Shown: positions 10,843 to 21,756, counted from the first letter of the stretch. The stretch: 64,000 nt of DNA from Budorcas taxicolor (GCF_023091745.1 NC_068924.1:66852832-66916831), one strand, 5' to 3'. Numbers and translations are program-made. The notes: generated by a model not told the origin, from the letters alone.

Positions 10843-11036
10843 TTCTCATCTGTAAAATGAAAATTATGAACCCTATTGTGATAAACATGGTAATCACTGT
10901 TTTGTTTTTCAAGTTGCTGTCACTCTTTTACAGCCTTAAGTGTTGCATGTACCAAAATCTGAGAAAGACAGGTGGTATAAGAGTTATAGTGCATGAAATT
11001 ATAAGAACACTTATCACAGAGTGATGTGCAATATTA

Positions 11037-11072
11037 TAGATAGATAGATAGATAGATAGATAGACAATTCAT

Positions 11073-11130
<58 letters not shown>
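11037..11130 (+). repeat. Compound microsatellite (TAGA)n - (AT)n
   Basis: About seven TAGA units (11037-11064) are followed by a long AT run (11071-11130). The AT run directly abuts a truncated BovB 3' end at 11131. Length is probably variable between individuals. Confidence 0.97.
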
Positions 11131-11132
<2 letters not shown>

Positions 11133-11325
11133 CTGATGCTGGGAGGGATTGCAGGAGGAGAAGGAGATGACAGAGGATGAGATGGCTGGATGGCATCACT
11201 GACTCGATGGACATGAGTTTGGGTAAACTCAGGAGTTGGTGATGGACAGGGAGGCCTGGCGTGCTGCGATTCATGGGGTCACAAAGAGTCAGACACGACT
11301 GAGCGACTGAACTAAACTGAACTGA
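11131..11325 (+). mobile_element. BovB LINE 3' end, truncated
   Basis: About 195 bp of BovB 3' terminal sequence, starting CCTGATGCTGGG and ending with the ACTGAACTAAACTGAACTGA tail. It is strongly 5'-truncated. It carries GATTGCAGGAGGAGAAGG, and its tail retains the CpG of CACGACTGAGCG, suggesting a fairly recent copy. Confidence 0.93.
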
Positions 11326-11779
11326 TAGATATTCAAATATTATACTTGAATCCCTAGTTCGAGCCAAGTAAATGAATTTACTAACGAACACAGCTATCTT
11401 CATTCAATGACTGTTATCATAGACAATAGCCAAGAACACTGTGAATATCTATGATAAAGAACCTATATTTTTGAAATTTGCCTTCATTTTTTGGACACTC
11501 ATGCTGAATTCTTTAGAAAAATAAAAGGGAGAATTTATCTCATGAAACTTGAGTGAATGTTTTCAGTATTCAATTCTCAAAAAAATCTCAAAGAATTTTG
11601 TGAAGAAGAGACCCTTTCCAAAGATGATAGGATGAACATAGTTGTTTAATCTGCAGTTCATTTCAGTCTTATGATAGTTTGACGTTATGTAAAGTTTGAC
11701 TAACTTCCTGGAATTATGTTGATGTCATACATGATCCTGAGTTGAATGAACATGATTAACACCGTGACCCAATGGTATA
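11326..11779. other. No recognisable feature
   Basis: No repeat or gene identified. Confidence 0.5.
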
Positions 11780-11788
11780 TTTTCCATT

Positions 11789-12004
11789 GTTGTTATTGTT
11801 TAGTCACTAAGTCATGTCTGACTCTTTTGAGACCCCATGGATTGTAGCCTGCCACATTCCTCTGTTCATGTGATTTCCCAGGCTGGGAATGGAATGGGTT
11901 GCCATTTTCTTTTCCAGGGGATCTTCGAGACCCAGAGATTGAGCCTGTGTCTCCTGCATTGGCAGACAGATTCTTTATGCCTGAGCCACCAGGAAAACCC
12001 ATCT
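11789..12004 (-). mobile_element. Bov-tA SINE
   Basis: Reverse complement of a diverged Bov-tA, with the tRNA-like head CTGAGCCACCAGGAAAACCC at its right end. It is flanked by TTTTCCATT at 11780-11788 and again at 12005-12013. The right copy directly abuts the 3' end of the next BovB. Confidence 0.93.
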
Positions 12005-12013
12005 TTTTCCATT

Positions 12014-13120
12014 CAGTTCAGTTCAGTTGCTCAGTCAAGTCTGACCCTTTGTGACCACCAGACTGCAGCCTGCCAGGCTTCCCTGTCCATTACCAAGACC
12101 CAGAGCTTGCTCAAACTCATGTCCATTGAGTTGGCGATGCCATCCAACCATCTCATCTTCTGTCATCCACTTCTCCGCCTGCCTTCAATCTTTTCCAGCA
12201 TCAAGATCTTTTCAAATGACTCAGTTCTTCCCACCAGATGGCTAAAGTATTGGAGCCTCAGATTCAGCATCAATCCTTCCAATGAATATTCAGGAATTTT
12301 AGGATTGACTGGTTTGATCTCCTTGCAGTCCAAGGGACACTAAAGAGTCTTTTCCAACACCACAATTCAAAAGCATCAATTCTTCAGTGCTCAGCTTTCT
12401 TTATGGTCCAACTCTCACATTCCATACATGACTACTGGAAAAAAGCACAGCTTTGACTATATAGACCTTTGTCATCAAAGTAATGTCTCTGCTTTTTAAT
12501 ATGCTGTTTAGTTTGTTCATTGTTTTTCTTCCAAGGAGAGAGCCTTTTGCAATTTCATGGCTGCAGTCACCATTTGCAGTGATTTTGGAGCCCCCCCCCC
12601 CCCCCCAAACATAAAGTCAGCCACTCTTTCTACTGTTTCTCCATCTATTTGCAATGCAGTGATGGTACCAGATGCCATGACCCTAGTTTTTTGAATGTTG
12701 AGTTTTAAGCCAGCTATTTCACTCTCCTCTTTCATTTTCATCAAGAGGCTCTTTAGTTATTTGTTTTCTGCCATAACTATGGTGTCATCTGTATGTCTGA
12801 GTTTATTGGTATTTCTCCCGGCCATCTTGATTCCAGCTTGTGCTTTATCCAGCCCAGCATTTCTCACGATGTACTCTGCATATAAGTTAAATATGTAGGA
12901 TGACAATATGCAGCCTTGATGTACTCCTTTCCACAAATGGAACCAGTCCTCTATTCCATGTTTGGTTCTATCCATTGCTTCTTGACCTGCATACAGATTT
13001 CTCAGGAGGCAGGTAAGGTGGTCTGGTATTTCCAGCTCTAAAAGAATTTTCCACAGTTGTTGTGATCCACAGAGTCAAAGCATTTAGTGTAGTCAATAAA
13101 GCAGAAGTAGATGTTTTTTC
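12014..13120 (-). mobile_element. BovB LINE 3' third with RT remnant
   Basis: Minus-strand BovB from its 3' tail (CAGTTCAGTTCAGTTGCTCA) to the codons after RT motif A. The encoded RT is broken by several shifts. The catalytic YADD box reads HTDD here (complement of GTCATCTGTATG near 12785-12796), so the first two motif residues have changed. A run of 16 C replaces a short G/C run found in other copies. The ends lie next to TTTTTCCATT (12004-12013) and TTTTTTCATT (13114-13123), a possible TSD. Confidence 0.93.
12591..12606. repeat. Homopolymer of 16 C within BovB
   Basis: An uninterrupted C16 (G16 in element sense) at the position where other BovB copies here have GGGCTCC or GGGGGGCTCC. It is probably unstable in length and prone to sequencing error. 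Confidence 0.95.
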
Positions 13121-13261
13121 ATTGACACCAAGTAATTTATCATCTGATATATCAGTATAAAACAAACACTGATAGATCCAACATTTGATTTAGAAAAGAA
13201 AGTAAGTTCTGAACCACAGTCTATTCCCCTATCCTGATTTCTTTTCCTTCTTGAAAAAGAA

Positions 13262-13400
13262 CAACTAAACTTAAAATAAGCAGAACTAAGGAAATATACA
13301 GGTTACAATATAAATTAATGAAACAGGAAACAGGAAAACAGCAAAGAAAATCAAGAAAAAATCTAGTTTTCTGAAATAATCAAATAGTTATGGAAATGTT
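13262..13400 (+). mobile_element. Diverged L1 ORF2 fragment
   Basis: The stretch AGCAGAACTAAGGAAATA ... TAAATTAATGAAACAGGAAA ... AAAGAAAATCAAGAAAAAAT follows the order of the conserved L1 ORF2 nucleotide sequence, with many substitutions and small gaps. Similarity may extend weakly to about 13470. Confidence 0.5.
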
Positions 13401-15080
13401 TGACTCAGATTCATCCAGTGTGAAGAGAAAAGGCTCAAGTTACTGGAATGAAAGGGACAATGAAATGGTCTAAGAAAACAGTTGTAAAAATAGGTATTGA
13501 ACTGGATTATTCTTTCAAGGCTAAAGATGAGGACATAAGCATTGGTAGAATGGGGAACATAGACATGCTAAAGTATTACCAGCATATGGCAATCCACTTA
13601 ATAAGCCTTTTGCCTTGCAAATTTAGAAGATATGCCATTTGAAGGGAATGTGTAGTCTGGTGCAGTGTATCAGGCATTTTGGAAATATTTGGGAGTTAAT
13701 AACTATAAGGACATTGCTAGGCTAAACTGAGGCTTTATATGAAGAAAACAGACAAAAAATTAATTGTCATTTGAAGGCTCACTCAGAAAAATCAAAAGAC
13801 CTTGTTAATAGCAGACATGTAAGTCTTACCTCCTGGAGGAGGAAGACACAGAAAACTGAGGACCAAGCCCAAAACTTAATTGTCAGAGCACTTAAGCTCC
13901 ATGGTATGTTAAACCTTAAAACAAAGGAAATGTGCTGTACTGAGGCCAAAAATCTGGATTAGAGAAGGAGAGGAATCTGACAAAGAGGATGAAGATATAT
14001 GAATTGATGGACCTTGGAGTCCTTGAGCTGCAGAAATTGACAGGTCATCCCTATAAAATGCTGACATTCCTCCTTGCTTAGAGATAACACACATAAAACA
14101 TGTTCCATCCATCTCAGGTTCTTTCCTCAGCATGCCTCCTGGAAAACAGGCTTGTAATGAAGGCTAAGTGAAGACATTGGTTGAAGATATGCTGAACCTA
14201 CTAAGAGAGTGAATTGCTATACTACAACACAAAAGGTGCAAGATCTAGCTAGCATATCCTGGGCAGAGCTGGAGGAGTACGTGTGGAATTGACAGTACTT
14301 GATAAGGTCAATTGGAAATAAAATTGTATAAAGAGGAGCTTATTGATTTGTGAGTATTCTTCTGGGTTACAGGAATCATACTATGGCAAACAACCTGGGT
14401 GATGGAGACTTACTAGTAGGATGGCTTCTAAGAGCATGAAAAAAAGAGATAGTCCATGTTACTTTGGAGGATCAAATGAAAGAAGGAATGATTAAAAGGC
14501 TCAGAAAAGTGAATGTTATATAAGACAAGAAAATGAAACATGTTTATTTTCTATAGGAAAGCACAGAATATGAACTGTTTTCTAAGGCCATAAAGAATAT
14601 ACAGTTGCTAGGGGCACCAGGTCACTCATATCAGTGGCGCTTTTACATGCACTGGGGCTAATAGTGCTAGAGGCTCTTAGGAAACTCACAGAGAGCAAAG
14701 CCAATGAAAAGATCCTAAAACAAGAGTCCTGGTGCTAAGACTGTGCTTGGTGGTAAGTAGCTGTATACAATTATTATAATAAATGGCAAGGTGGCAACCA
14801 GGCGAGTCTGCCCTATAGAAAACATGCTGTTTAATAGAACATAATATCCCTTGGGGCAGAAGCGATGAACAAACAATGATACTACCTAGCCCATGAAAAG
14901 AAATCAAGAATGGATAATCAAGAGTCTGTTAACAGTTACCCCTAAAAAAAAAAAAAAAAAGCCATGTTTCCATGCCAAATTTCTGGAAGGAAGTAATTTT
15001 TAGACCCGGAAACCCATGAACTAAGAGGTGGATGCCCTAGAAAAAGGCACCTATTACACCTCAGTAAGTATACAAATCAT
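13400..15080. other. No clear feature
   Basis: About 1.7 kb where I can name no repeat or exon. It includes an A17 run at 14944-14960. The short frames at 13448-13642 and 13771-13962 show no recognisable domain. Parts could belong to an old ERV internal region preceding the weak protease-like match at 15110-15225. Confidence 0.4.
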
Positions 15081-15109
15081 AATCCTTATAGTCCTACAAC
15101 AAAAGGACA

Positions 15110-15225
15110 GATTACCATTTCTTTAAGTAACCATGCACTGGAAAAAAGAAACCTTTCAAGGACTATTCTACTCAAATTCCAAGTTGATACTGACATCAAT
15201 ACCACCATTAGTTATGGCACTGTAA
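15110..15225 (+). pseudogene. Possible ERV protease remnant (weak)
   Basis: In the frame ending near 15220 the translation contains FQGL followed by a hydrophobic stretch. The spacing resembles the region around the active site of a retroviral aspartic protease, but the catalytic Asp-Thr/Ser-Gly triplet is not present. A stop lies upstream in the same frame (near 15124), and others follow downstream. No LTR or other viral domain is apparent nearby. If real, it is an ancient, inactivated copy. Confidence 0.25.
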
Positions 15226-15440
15226 TTATTCTGAGACTTCTGACTTGACTCCTAAGGAGAGTTTCTGCTACTGCTCTTATTCCTAAAATCCATTTTTCAG
15301 ACATCAGATTTTTCCTTTAACATGAATCAGACTGTGTTATTCTTCTGCTTAAAACCTTCCCCATGCCTTTACTTTTCTTAACAGTCTATTTCCAAAGCTC
15401 TTAATTCTTTCTTAAAGATCTGATTGCCCCACTGGCATTG

Positions 15441-17140
15441 TATTTTTTTTCAAGTTGAGGAATTTTCTTTAGCATTTCTTTTGGTTAGGAGTGGTTGTAT
15501 TTTCTTAGCTTTCATTTATCTAAAGATGTATTTGGTTACATTCATTCATACAGAATATATTTTGGTAGATACAGAATTAGAATTCTGTGTTGATTATTTT
15601 TTTTAATTTATACACTATAAAGATATTAATTCACCATATTATAGAGCCCATATTTTGCAATGAGAAATCAGCAGTCATTCTAGTTATTTCCACATTTCCC
15701 CCTAACCCATGTAATTTGTTATTTTTACTTTCACTGCTTGCAGCATTTTCTATTAGTCTTTCAGCTGTTCACCATGATGTCCCTAGAAATGTTTCTTATC
15801 TGCTTGAGGTTAATTGAAGTTTTTAAATCTTTAGAATTATATATTTCAACAAATGGTAAAATGTTGATAGTTAATTCTTAAAATATTTTTTTCAACCCAG
15901 TACCTTCCTCTGTTCCTTAAGGGTGATGTTAAAACTCTTGATGTTATCTCAAATTTCCCTCAAGCTCTGTATATTTTATTTTCAATCTTACTCTTTTATT
16001 TTTCAGAATAGATAAACTCTGTTTTTAAACTTACTAATTCTTCTCTCATCTCCGTTCTATTGTTAAGTTTAAAGAATTTAAATTTTCAAATATTATAGTT
16101 TTCAGTTCCAAAATTTATTTTTGGCTGTTTTAAACATAAATTTATCTGTTTAGATTTCATATATAGTTATTAATGATTACCATATTTTCCATTCCTTCAT
16201 TGAATATAATTATAATAGATACTTGGTATTATTTTTTATTCAATTAAACAAATCAGCATTGGTCTGAATTGATTTTTTTTCTTTCGAGAATGGGTCGTGT
16301 TATTCTAATTCTTCTTTTATTGAATAATTTTGGATTTTATCCCAGATGCTTTCTATATTCTGTTCTGAATGTCTGGATTCTATTTTACTCCTCTGAAGAA
16401 TGTTGCTTTTTGTTTCTTTGCTTTCAAGTTTTACATTAGTTAGACTCAAACTGCAAGGTCTGTCTCTCTGAAAACTGTTCTAATTTTAAGGGATACCTTG
16501 ACTGTAAGCTGGGCATTTGTAATTGAGGGGTCTGCCAGATATTTAGGCATAGTTTATACACAAAATTCATGATGAGTCATCTTCCTTGCTTCCGGGTTCT
16601 CTAGTATCTGAAGTACTGTCTTAAATTTTTGGTTGCTATAGCTTCCTCAGTCTCTATCTTCTCATTTCCTAAGGCCAGAAAAATGGCAGATTTTCAACTA
16701 GTTTTAACCACTCTGTATATGCTGAATATGTCCTGCCCTCAGGCCAGAGGGCTTCCCTCATGGCTCAGTTGGTAAAGAATCTGCCTGCAATGTGGAAGAC
16801 ACAGGTTCGATCTCTGGGTTGGGAGGATCCTCTGGAGGAGGGCACATGGCAACCCACTCCAGTGTTCTTGCCTAGAGAATCTCCATGGACAGAGGAGCCT
16901 GGTGGGCTAGACTCCACAGGGTTGCAAAGAGTAGGACACGACTGAGCAACTAAGCATTCATCAGGCCCACCTGGTGCTGTCCCCTCCTTGACATCCTTTC
17001 AGGATTTGTGTGCATTTCTGTTTTCAACATTGAGTGCCTTCAGATCGTTGTGCATTTTGTTTTTCAGTATATTTTACAGTTTGGGGTTGTTCTATTTATA
17101 AGAGAGTCAATCCAATATGCACTTATTTTATCACAGAAGG
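15441..17140 (-). mobile_element. Old L1 (L1M-type) 5' region
   Basis: T-rich sequence on the plus strand that I read as the reverse complement of an old L1 5' region. Recognisable blocks are TCTGAATTGATTTTTTTTCT followed by CGAGAATGGGTCG (16265-16297), the GGATTTTATCCCAGATG block near 16332, and GGGTCTGCCAGATATTTAGG near 16528. It sits inside the L2. Its 3' half is absent, so it is not a simple 5'-truncated insertion. A Bov-tA at 16749-16960 interrupts it. Confidence 0.65.
16749..16960 (+). mobile_element. Bov-tA SINE
   Basis: Plus-strand Bov-tA beginning GGGCTTCCCTCATGGCTCAG, with a B-box-like GGTTCGATCTC near 16805 and the body ending GACACGACTGAGCAACTAAG. A 7-bp direct repeat TCAGGCC flanks it at 16739-16745 and 16961-16967. 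Confidence 0.96.
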
Positions 17141-17719
17141 TTGCACTCTCAACCGCTACAATTCAATTAAAATCCAAATACCTTTGAATGATGTTTGACT
17201 CCCAGATCTGGCTCCTATCTACCTCCCATACCACATCTCGTTTCATCTTCCCTTTTGCTGGAAACATACGAAGTACACTGGTAATGTTTCACTGTGAGCA
17301 TTACAAGCTAGTTCCTCTTTAAGGTCTTTTTATCTTGCTTTCTTTATGCCTGAGATTTCTGATCTTAACTTTTCACACACATAGCTATTCATGTTCATTA
17401 AATTATCATTTTATATGTCACTTCTCTGAAAAGACTTACATGATTATGATCAATCTCAAGAAGGATTTTGTCAAAATCACTCTGTTTCTGTCACATTGTT
17501 TCATTTTTCTCTTAAATATTACTATTAGAAATTATTTAATAGGTTTATCCATATTTTATAACATTCCTTCCCCATCTATAATTTAAGCCAGCAATCAGCA
17601 TTTCAACTGGTTTGCTTACTGGATTGCCATAGCAGAAAATAGGGTTTTGACATGTAGAAGGTATTTGATAGATAATTTATAAGTTTTTGGGAGCATTAGG
17701 TAAATAAAAGCATTTTTAA

Positions 17720-19040
17720 AAAAGTTATATTGAATAAATGTGATTTTTGTCTACTAAAAATTTGGTACATGTAAATATATATACATTATTTCTCTGAAAT
17801 TTTGCTTGGATCTGCTTGCATAGAACTATTTAATGTCTTCTAAGAAACTTTATACATCTTTTTCTTTCCTTAAGACCCAGTATGAATTGTTAAGTCCCAT
17901 TTCAATTAATTTAATTAAGAAACAAAAAAGGAAAGCAAGAATAGTTCTACTAGTATCAAAGACCAGGCTGGGGGAATTTAATGAAATTTGAGCGAACAGC
18001 TCTCTTAAACCCCGAGTGGGTATACGAATCACATATAAAATACTTACCAGATAGAACCTCAGCAGAAATAACATTCTGCATAATATATTCTAGATGATAA
18101 TTTATGATTTTTAATTGCATAATCATTGTGCTTCTTTTAGCCTGGAGAGATAGGCAAAATGTCCTGGATTTATTTTATGACAAGTGATTATTTTGTACAG
18201 GACATTTGTTTATTACTTTGAAATTCAGCAGTGGGTGACAAAACTCATTTCATTTCTTTCCTCTCTTTCCATCTTATTTACTAGTTTACATATAAATGGT
18301 CTTGTGTCAGGCAAATTCTTACTTGAATCTGAATTGTGCTGACACCAGAAATATTTGCAACTATTTCTTGACATGTCATCAAGCGTCTTGTCAATTTGTA
18401 CTTTCCAAATTTATACATATATAGACATTCCAAATGCTGTCCTCAGCTCAAGCAAGATGCAAAAATTACTTTATGAAAAGGGTTTGTCAACAAGATCTAT
18501 GCGAAGGTCTAAAACTGTTTAAAATAAGCAAACAAACAAAAAACCTGCAAGCTTTTTCTCTGTTTAATAATTTCCATTTCATTATACCCTAATCTTATAA
18601 ACATTACTCTAAGAGAAACTATACCTACATTTAAAATAAATTATTTAACTTTTATAAAGATGTGAGAAAATCTCCCTTATTTAGAACTGATATTCTTGAA
18701 AATTTATAAAGGAAAAAATATCAAACTGGGTACTTAAACGATAGGTAATAATTTCTTACCCATTTTCTTAACTGGCATTCTACATAATTAAGGTCTTCTC
18801 TAGCCTGGCACACTATTCAACAAAAGATTTTTTTCTCTGTCTTTCAAAGAGATGCTACATAAATGTTAAATTGCCTATTTCTGTCTTTATCTTTTCAATA
18901 GTATATCATTAGTTAAGTGTATAAATCTTAATTTCAGGTATCTGTGGAATAATGAAAGGAACTTGTTAAAGTTGGCTATTAACAGTCATTCTAATTAAAT
19001 AAATTCACTAAATAAAATTCCAGTTTTACACAAGAAATGT
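17720..19040. other. No recognisable feature
   Basis: About 1.3 kb of AT-rich sequence. I see no repeat family, exon or RNA gene in it. Confidence 0.45.
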
Positions 19041-19470
19041 ATTTTATATTTGTTAATATTTTTAGAGGACATTTGCCTGCATGTTCATCAGTGACATTGT
19101 CCTGTAATTTTTTTCTTTCTTTCTTTTTTTTTTTTTTAGTGTTATCTTCATCTGGTTTTGGTATCAGGATGATGCTGGCCTTACACTGAATACCAGTAAT
19201 ATGAGCTTGGGAACATTCTTCCTCTGCAAGTTTTTTGGAATAGTTTGAGAAGGATAGGTGTTACTCTCTAAATGTTTGGTAGAGTTCACCTGCAAAGTCA
19301 TCTCATCCTGGACTTTTGATTATCAAGAGTCTTTTTTTTTTTTTAATTACCAATTTAATATCATTACTGTCAATTTGGTCTGTGCTTATTTTCTCTTTCT
19401 TCCTTCTTCAATCTTGGGAGATTGTACACTTCCAGGAATTTGTCCATTTCTTTCAGGTTATCTCTTTCAT
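19041..19470 (-). mobile_element. L1 ORF2 fragment
   Basis: The plus strand reads as the reverse complement of the L1 ORF2 reverse transcriptase region: CATGTTCATCAGTGACATTG, CTGGTTTTGGTATCAGGATG, GTTTGAGAAGGATAGGTGTT and TTTGTCCATTTCTTTCAGGT in the expected order. Frames are broken by indels and poly-T runs (19124-19138, 19331-19344). Similarity stops near 19470, where different L1-like sequence begins. Confidence 0.85.
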
Positions 19471-19489
19471 TGGCTGACCTCCATGGGTT

Positions 19490-19990
19490 TGCTGGTAGAT
19501 GTGGCTGGTCCCCAGTCTAGTTGACAGACAGGTCCTGCATGGCCCTGTGTCTTGGAGTGTGTGAGATTTTATGTGTGCCCTGTAAGAAAGAAATCTCTAT
19601 TTCCTCCAGGCCTCTGATTCTTCTGAAAGTCCCATTGGCCTGCAAAGCCACATTTTCTGCAGGTACATCTTCCCAGTGCATTTTCCCTGGGCTGGGGAGA
19701 CCAATGCAGGGCTCAGAGACCTCCCTCTTGGGGGAAAACATCTGTAATTATAATAATCCTCTCATATGTGGATCTTCCACTAGAGGTATGGGTCTTGACT
19801 ATACTGTGTCTCCACATCTTCCTATACACCTCGCTGTGGTTCTTCTTTTACATCTTCAATTGCATAAGATCTTTTCTGCTAACCTTCAGGTCTTTCTCAT
19901 CCTTTTAGTTGCCCTGTAAACAGTTATAATTTGGGTGTACCCCAAGAGGAGGTGAACCCAAAGGCTTTCTACTCCACCATGTTGTTCACT
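19490..19990 (-). mobile_element. L1 5'UTR-like sequence (tentative)
   Basis: GC-richer than its surroundings. Its right end, read on the minus strand, is CATGGTGGAGTAGAAAGCC followed by a GGTTCACCTCCTCTTGGGG block. This resembles the start of a mammalian L1 5'UTR (an AAGATGG-CGGAGTAG-like opening). Placed directly beside mid-ORF2 it suggests an L1 with ORF1 and early ORF2 missing. A 132-residue frame on the plus strand (19521-19919) lies antisense to it and has no recognisable domain. Confidence 0.45.
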
Positions 19991-20349
19991 CCTCTCATCA
20001 GTCATTATTCTTGTATAAAACTTTAAATGATGCTGTAATACATTCTATAATCTCACTTATTCCTCAGTTACTCCAATTATAATATTTAGATTGAAAAAGA
20101 GGCAAATAATTTCAGTCTTATAAATCACTTTTCTTCAGCGCACATTCACTTTTCTATTGGTACTAGTGTACAACATTTAATTAAGAAGATATGTGTAAGC
20201 TATGTGCATCTGAAAGAGAATGGTAAAAAAACAAATTACAATTTTAGATAATTAATTACATATCACATGTGAGTACTGATTTTATTTTTTTAAGAAATAG
20301 CCTATTCTAGAACTATATTTTTAGAACTAAAATAAGAAGATAATTCAGG
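19990..20349. other. No recognisable feature
   Basis: AT-rich sequence with no repeat or gene identified. Confidence 0.5.
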
Positions 20350-21290
20350 CAGTTCAGTTGAGTTGCTCAGTCGTGTCTGACTCTTTGCAACCCCATGAAC
20401 CGCAACACGCCAGGCCTCCCTGTCCATCACCAACTCCTGGAGTCCATCCAAACCCATGTCCATCAAGTCGGTGATGCCATCCAACCATCTCATCCTCTGT
20501 CGTCCCCTTCTCCTGCTGCCCACAATCCCTCCCAGCATCAGAGCTGAGCATCAGCTCTTATCAGGTGGCCAAAGTACTGGAGTTTTAGCTTCAGCATCAG
20601 TCCTTCCAATTAACACCCAGGACTGATCTCCGTTAGGATGGACTGGTTGTATCTCCTTGCAGTCCAAGGGACTCTCAAGAGTCTTCTCCAACAACACAGT
20701 TCAAAAGCATCAATTCTTCAGTGCTCAGCTTTCTTTATAGTCCAACTCTCACATCCATACATGACTACTGGAAAAACCATAGCCTTGACTAGATGGACCT
20801 TTATTGGAAAAGTAATGTCTCTGCTTTTGAGTATGCTATCTAGGTTGGTCATAACTTTCCTTCCAATGAGTAAGTGTTTTTTAATTTCATGACTGTAATC
20901 ACCATCTGCAGTGATTTTGAAGCCCAGAAAAATAAAGTCTGACACTGTTTCCCCATCTATTTGCCATGAAGTGATGGGACCAGATGCCATGATCTTCGTT
21001 TTCTGAACGTTGAGCTTTAAGCCAATTTTTTCACTCTCCTCTTTCACTTTCATCAAGAGGCTCTTTAGTTCTTCTTAACTTTCTGCCATAAGGGTGGTGT
21101 CATCTGCATATCTGAGGTTATTGATATTTCTTCAGGCAGTCTTGATTCCAGCTTGTGCTTCCTCCAGCCCAACGTTTCTCATGTTGTTCTCTGCATATAA
21201 GCTAAATAATCAGGGTGACAATATACGGCCTTTTCGTATTTGGAACCAGTCTGTTGTTCCATGTCCGTTCTAACTGTTGCTTCCTGACCT
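20350..21290 (-). mobile_element. BovB LINE 3' part with RT remnant
   Basis: Minus-strand BovB from its 3' tail through the C-terminal RT region. The longest intact stretch (20718-21056, minus) encodes the post-palm region with the blocks KIGLKLNVQKTKIM and GCESWTIKKAE. The YADD box is intact at 21099-21110 but lies in a different frame, separated by a stop. About 25 bp of element is missing near 20548, around the GAATGAGTC site. It ends at CTTCCTGACCT. Confidence 0.94.
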
Positions 21291-21304
21291 TTTAAACTAG
21301 CTTA

Positions 21305-21522
21305 GGGCTTCCCTGGTGGCTCAGAGGTTAAAGCATCTGCCTCCAATGCGGGAGATCCAGGTTCGATCCCTGGGTCGGGAAGATCCCCTGGAGAAGGAGA
21401 TGGCAATCCACTCCAGTATTCTTGCCTGGAAAATCCCGTGGATGGAGAAGCCTAGTAGGTTACAGTCCATGGGGTCACAAAGAGTTGGACACGACTGAGC
21501 TACTTCACCTCACCTCACCTCA
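21305..21522 (+). mobile_element. Bov-tA SINE with intact B box
   Basis: Plus-strand Bov-tA starting GGGCTTCCCTGGTGGCTCAG. It keeps a perfect RNA polymerase III B box (GGTTCGATCCC at 21360-21370), CpG sites at ATGCGGGAGA and GACACGACTG, and a (CACCT)n tail at 21506-21522. It is a less diverged copy. It begins 15 bp after the BovB at 20350-21290. Confidence 0.97.
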
Positions 21523-21756
21523 GGAAATGCTAACTGGTCTCCCAGTCAAAAAATGGCAAACTGGGTACATGCTACAATCACTCATTTGAGAGTTCCATTC
21601 AAATAACAAACAAAATAAACAAACATAGATTCACTGATTTTAACCTTAGAATAAAATCCTAACAACAAAGTAATAATGTTGAGGACATTATCAGGGCTGT
21701 CCTCTGGGTGTATGGATCTCAGACAAGTTACTTTTTTGATAGGTACACTGTCTATA

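Larger units (their letters stand above)
8640..10900 (+). mobile_element. MIR SINE split by a BovB insertion
   Basis: The left half (8640-8726) includes CTGTGACTTTGGGCAAATGG and ends in TTCTCATCTGT. The right half resumes at 10843 with TTCTCATCTGTAAAATG, the expected next MIR sequence, and fades near 10900. Everything between is the BovB insertion. The repeated 11 bp (8716-8726 and 10843-10853) is both MIR sequence and the TSD. Confidence 0.85.
15305..17720 (+). mobile_element. L2 LINE 3' region, split by an old L1
   Basis: The left part (15305-15430) holds TTATTCTTCTGCTTAAAACC followed by CTTCCCCATGCC, typical of the L2 3' region. The right part (about 17185-17720) continues with CTTTAAGGTCTTTTTATC, TTTTATATGTCACTTCTCTG and the terminal GTAGAAGGTATTTGATAGAT. 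Between them lie old L1 sequence and a Bov-tA. The match is old and gapped, but the order of blocks is right. Confidence 0.75.

Noticed and set aside
11837..12343. 168-residue plus-strand open frame
   Set aside because: It runs antisense through a Bov-tA and into the 3' end of a BovB. The same antisense protein pattern recurs at other BovB copies (for example 63084-63584), so it is a shadow of repeat sequence.
13448..13962. Two short frames of 63-64 residues as small genes
   Set aside because: No domain, no conserved context, and open-frame lengths expected by chance in AT-rich DNA of this size.
19521..19919. 132-residue plus-strand open frame
   Set aside because: It lies antisense to L1 5'UTR-like sequence, has no recognisable domain, signal peptide or splice context, and its composition looks non-coding.
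21305..21522. tRNA gene
   Set aside because: It has Pol III A and B box-like sequence, but it is the tRNA-derived head of a Bov-tA SINE, followed by the Bov-A body. No cloverleaf is completed.
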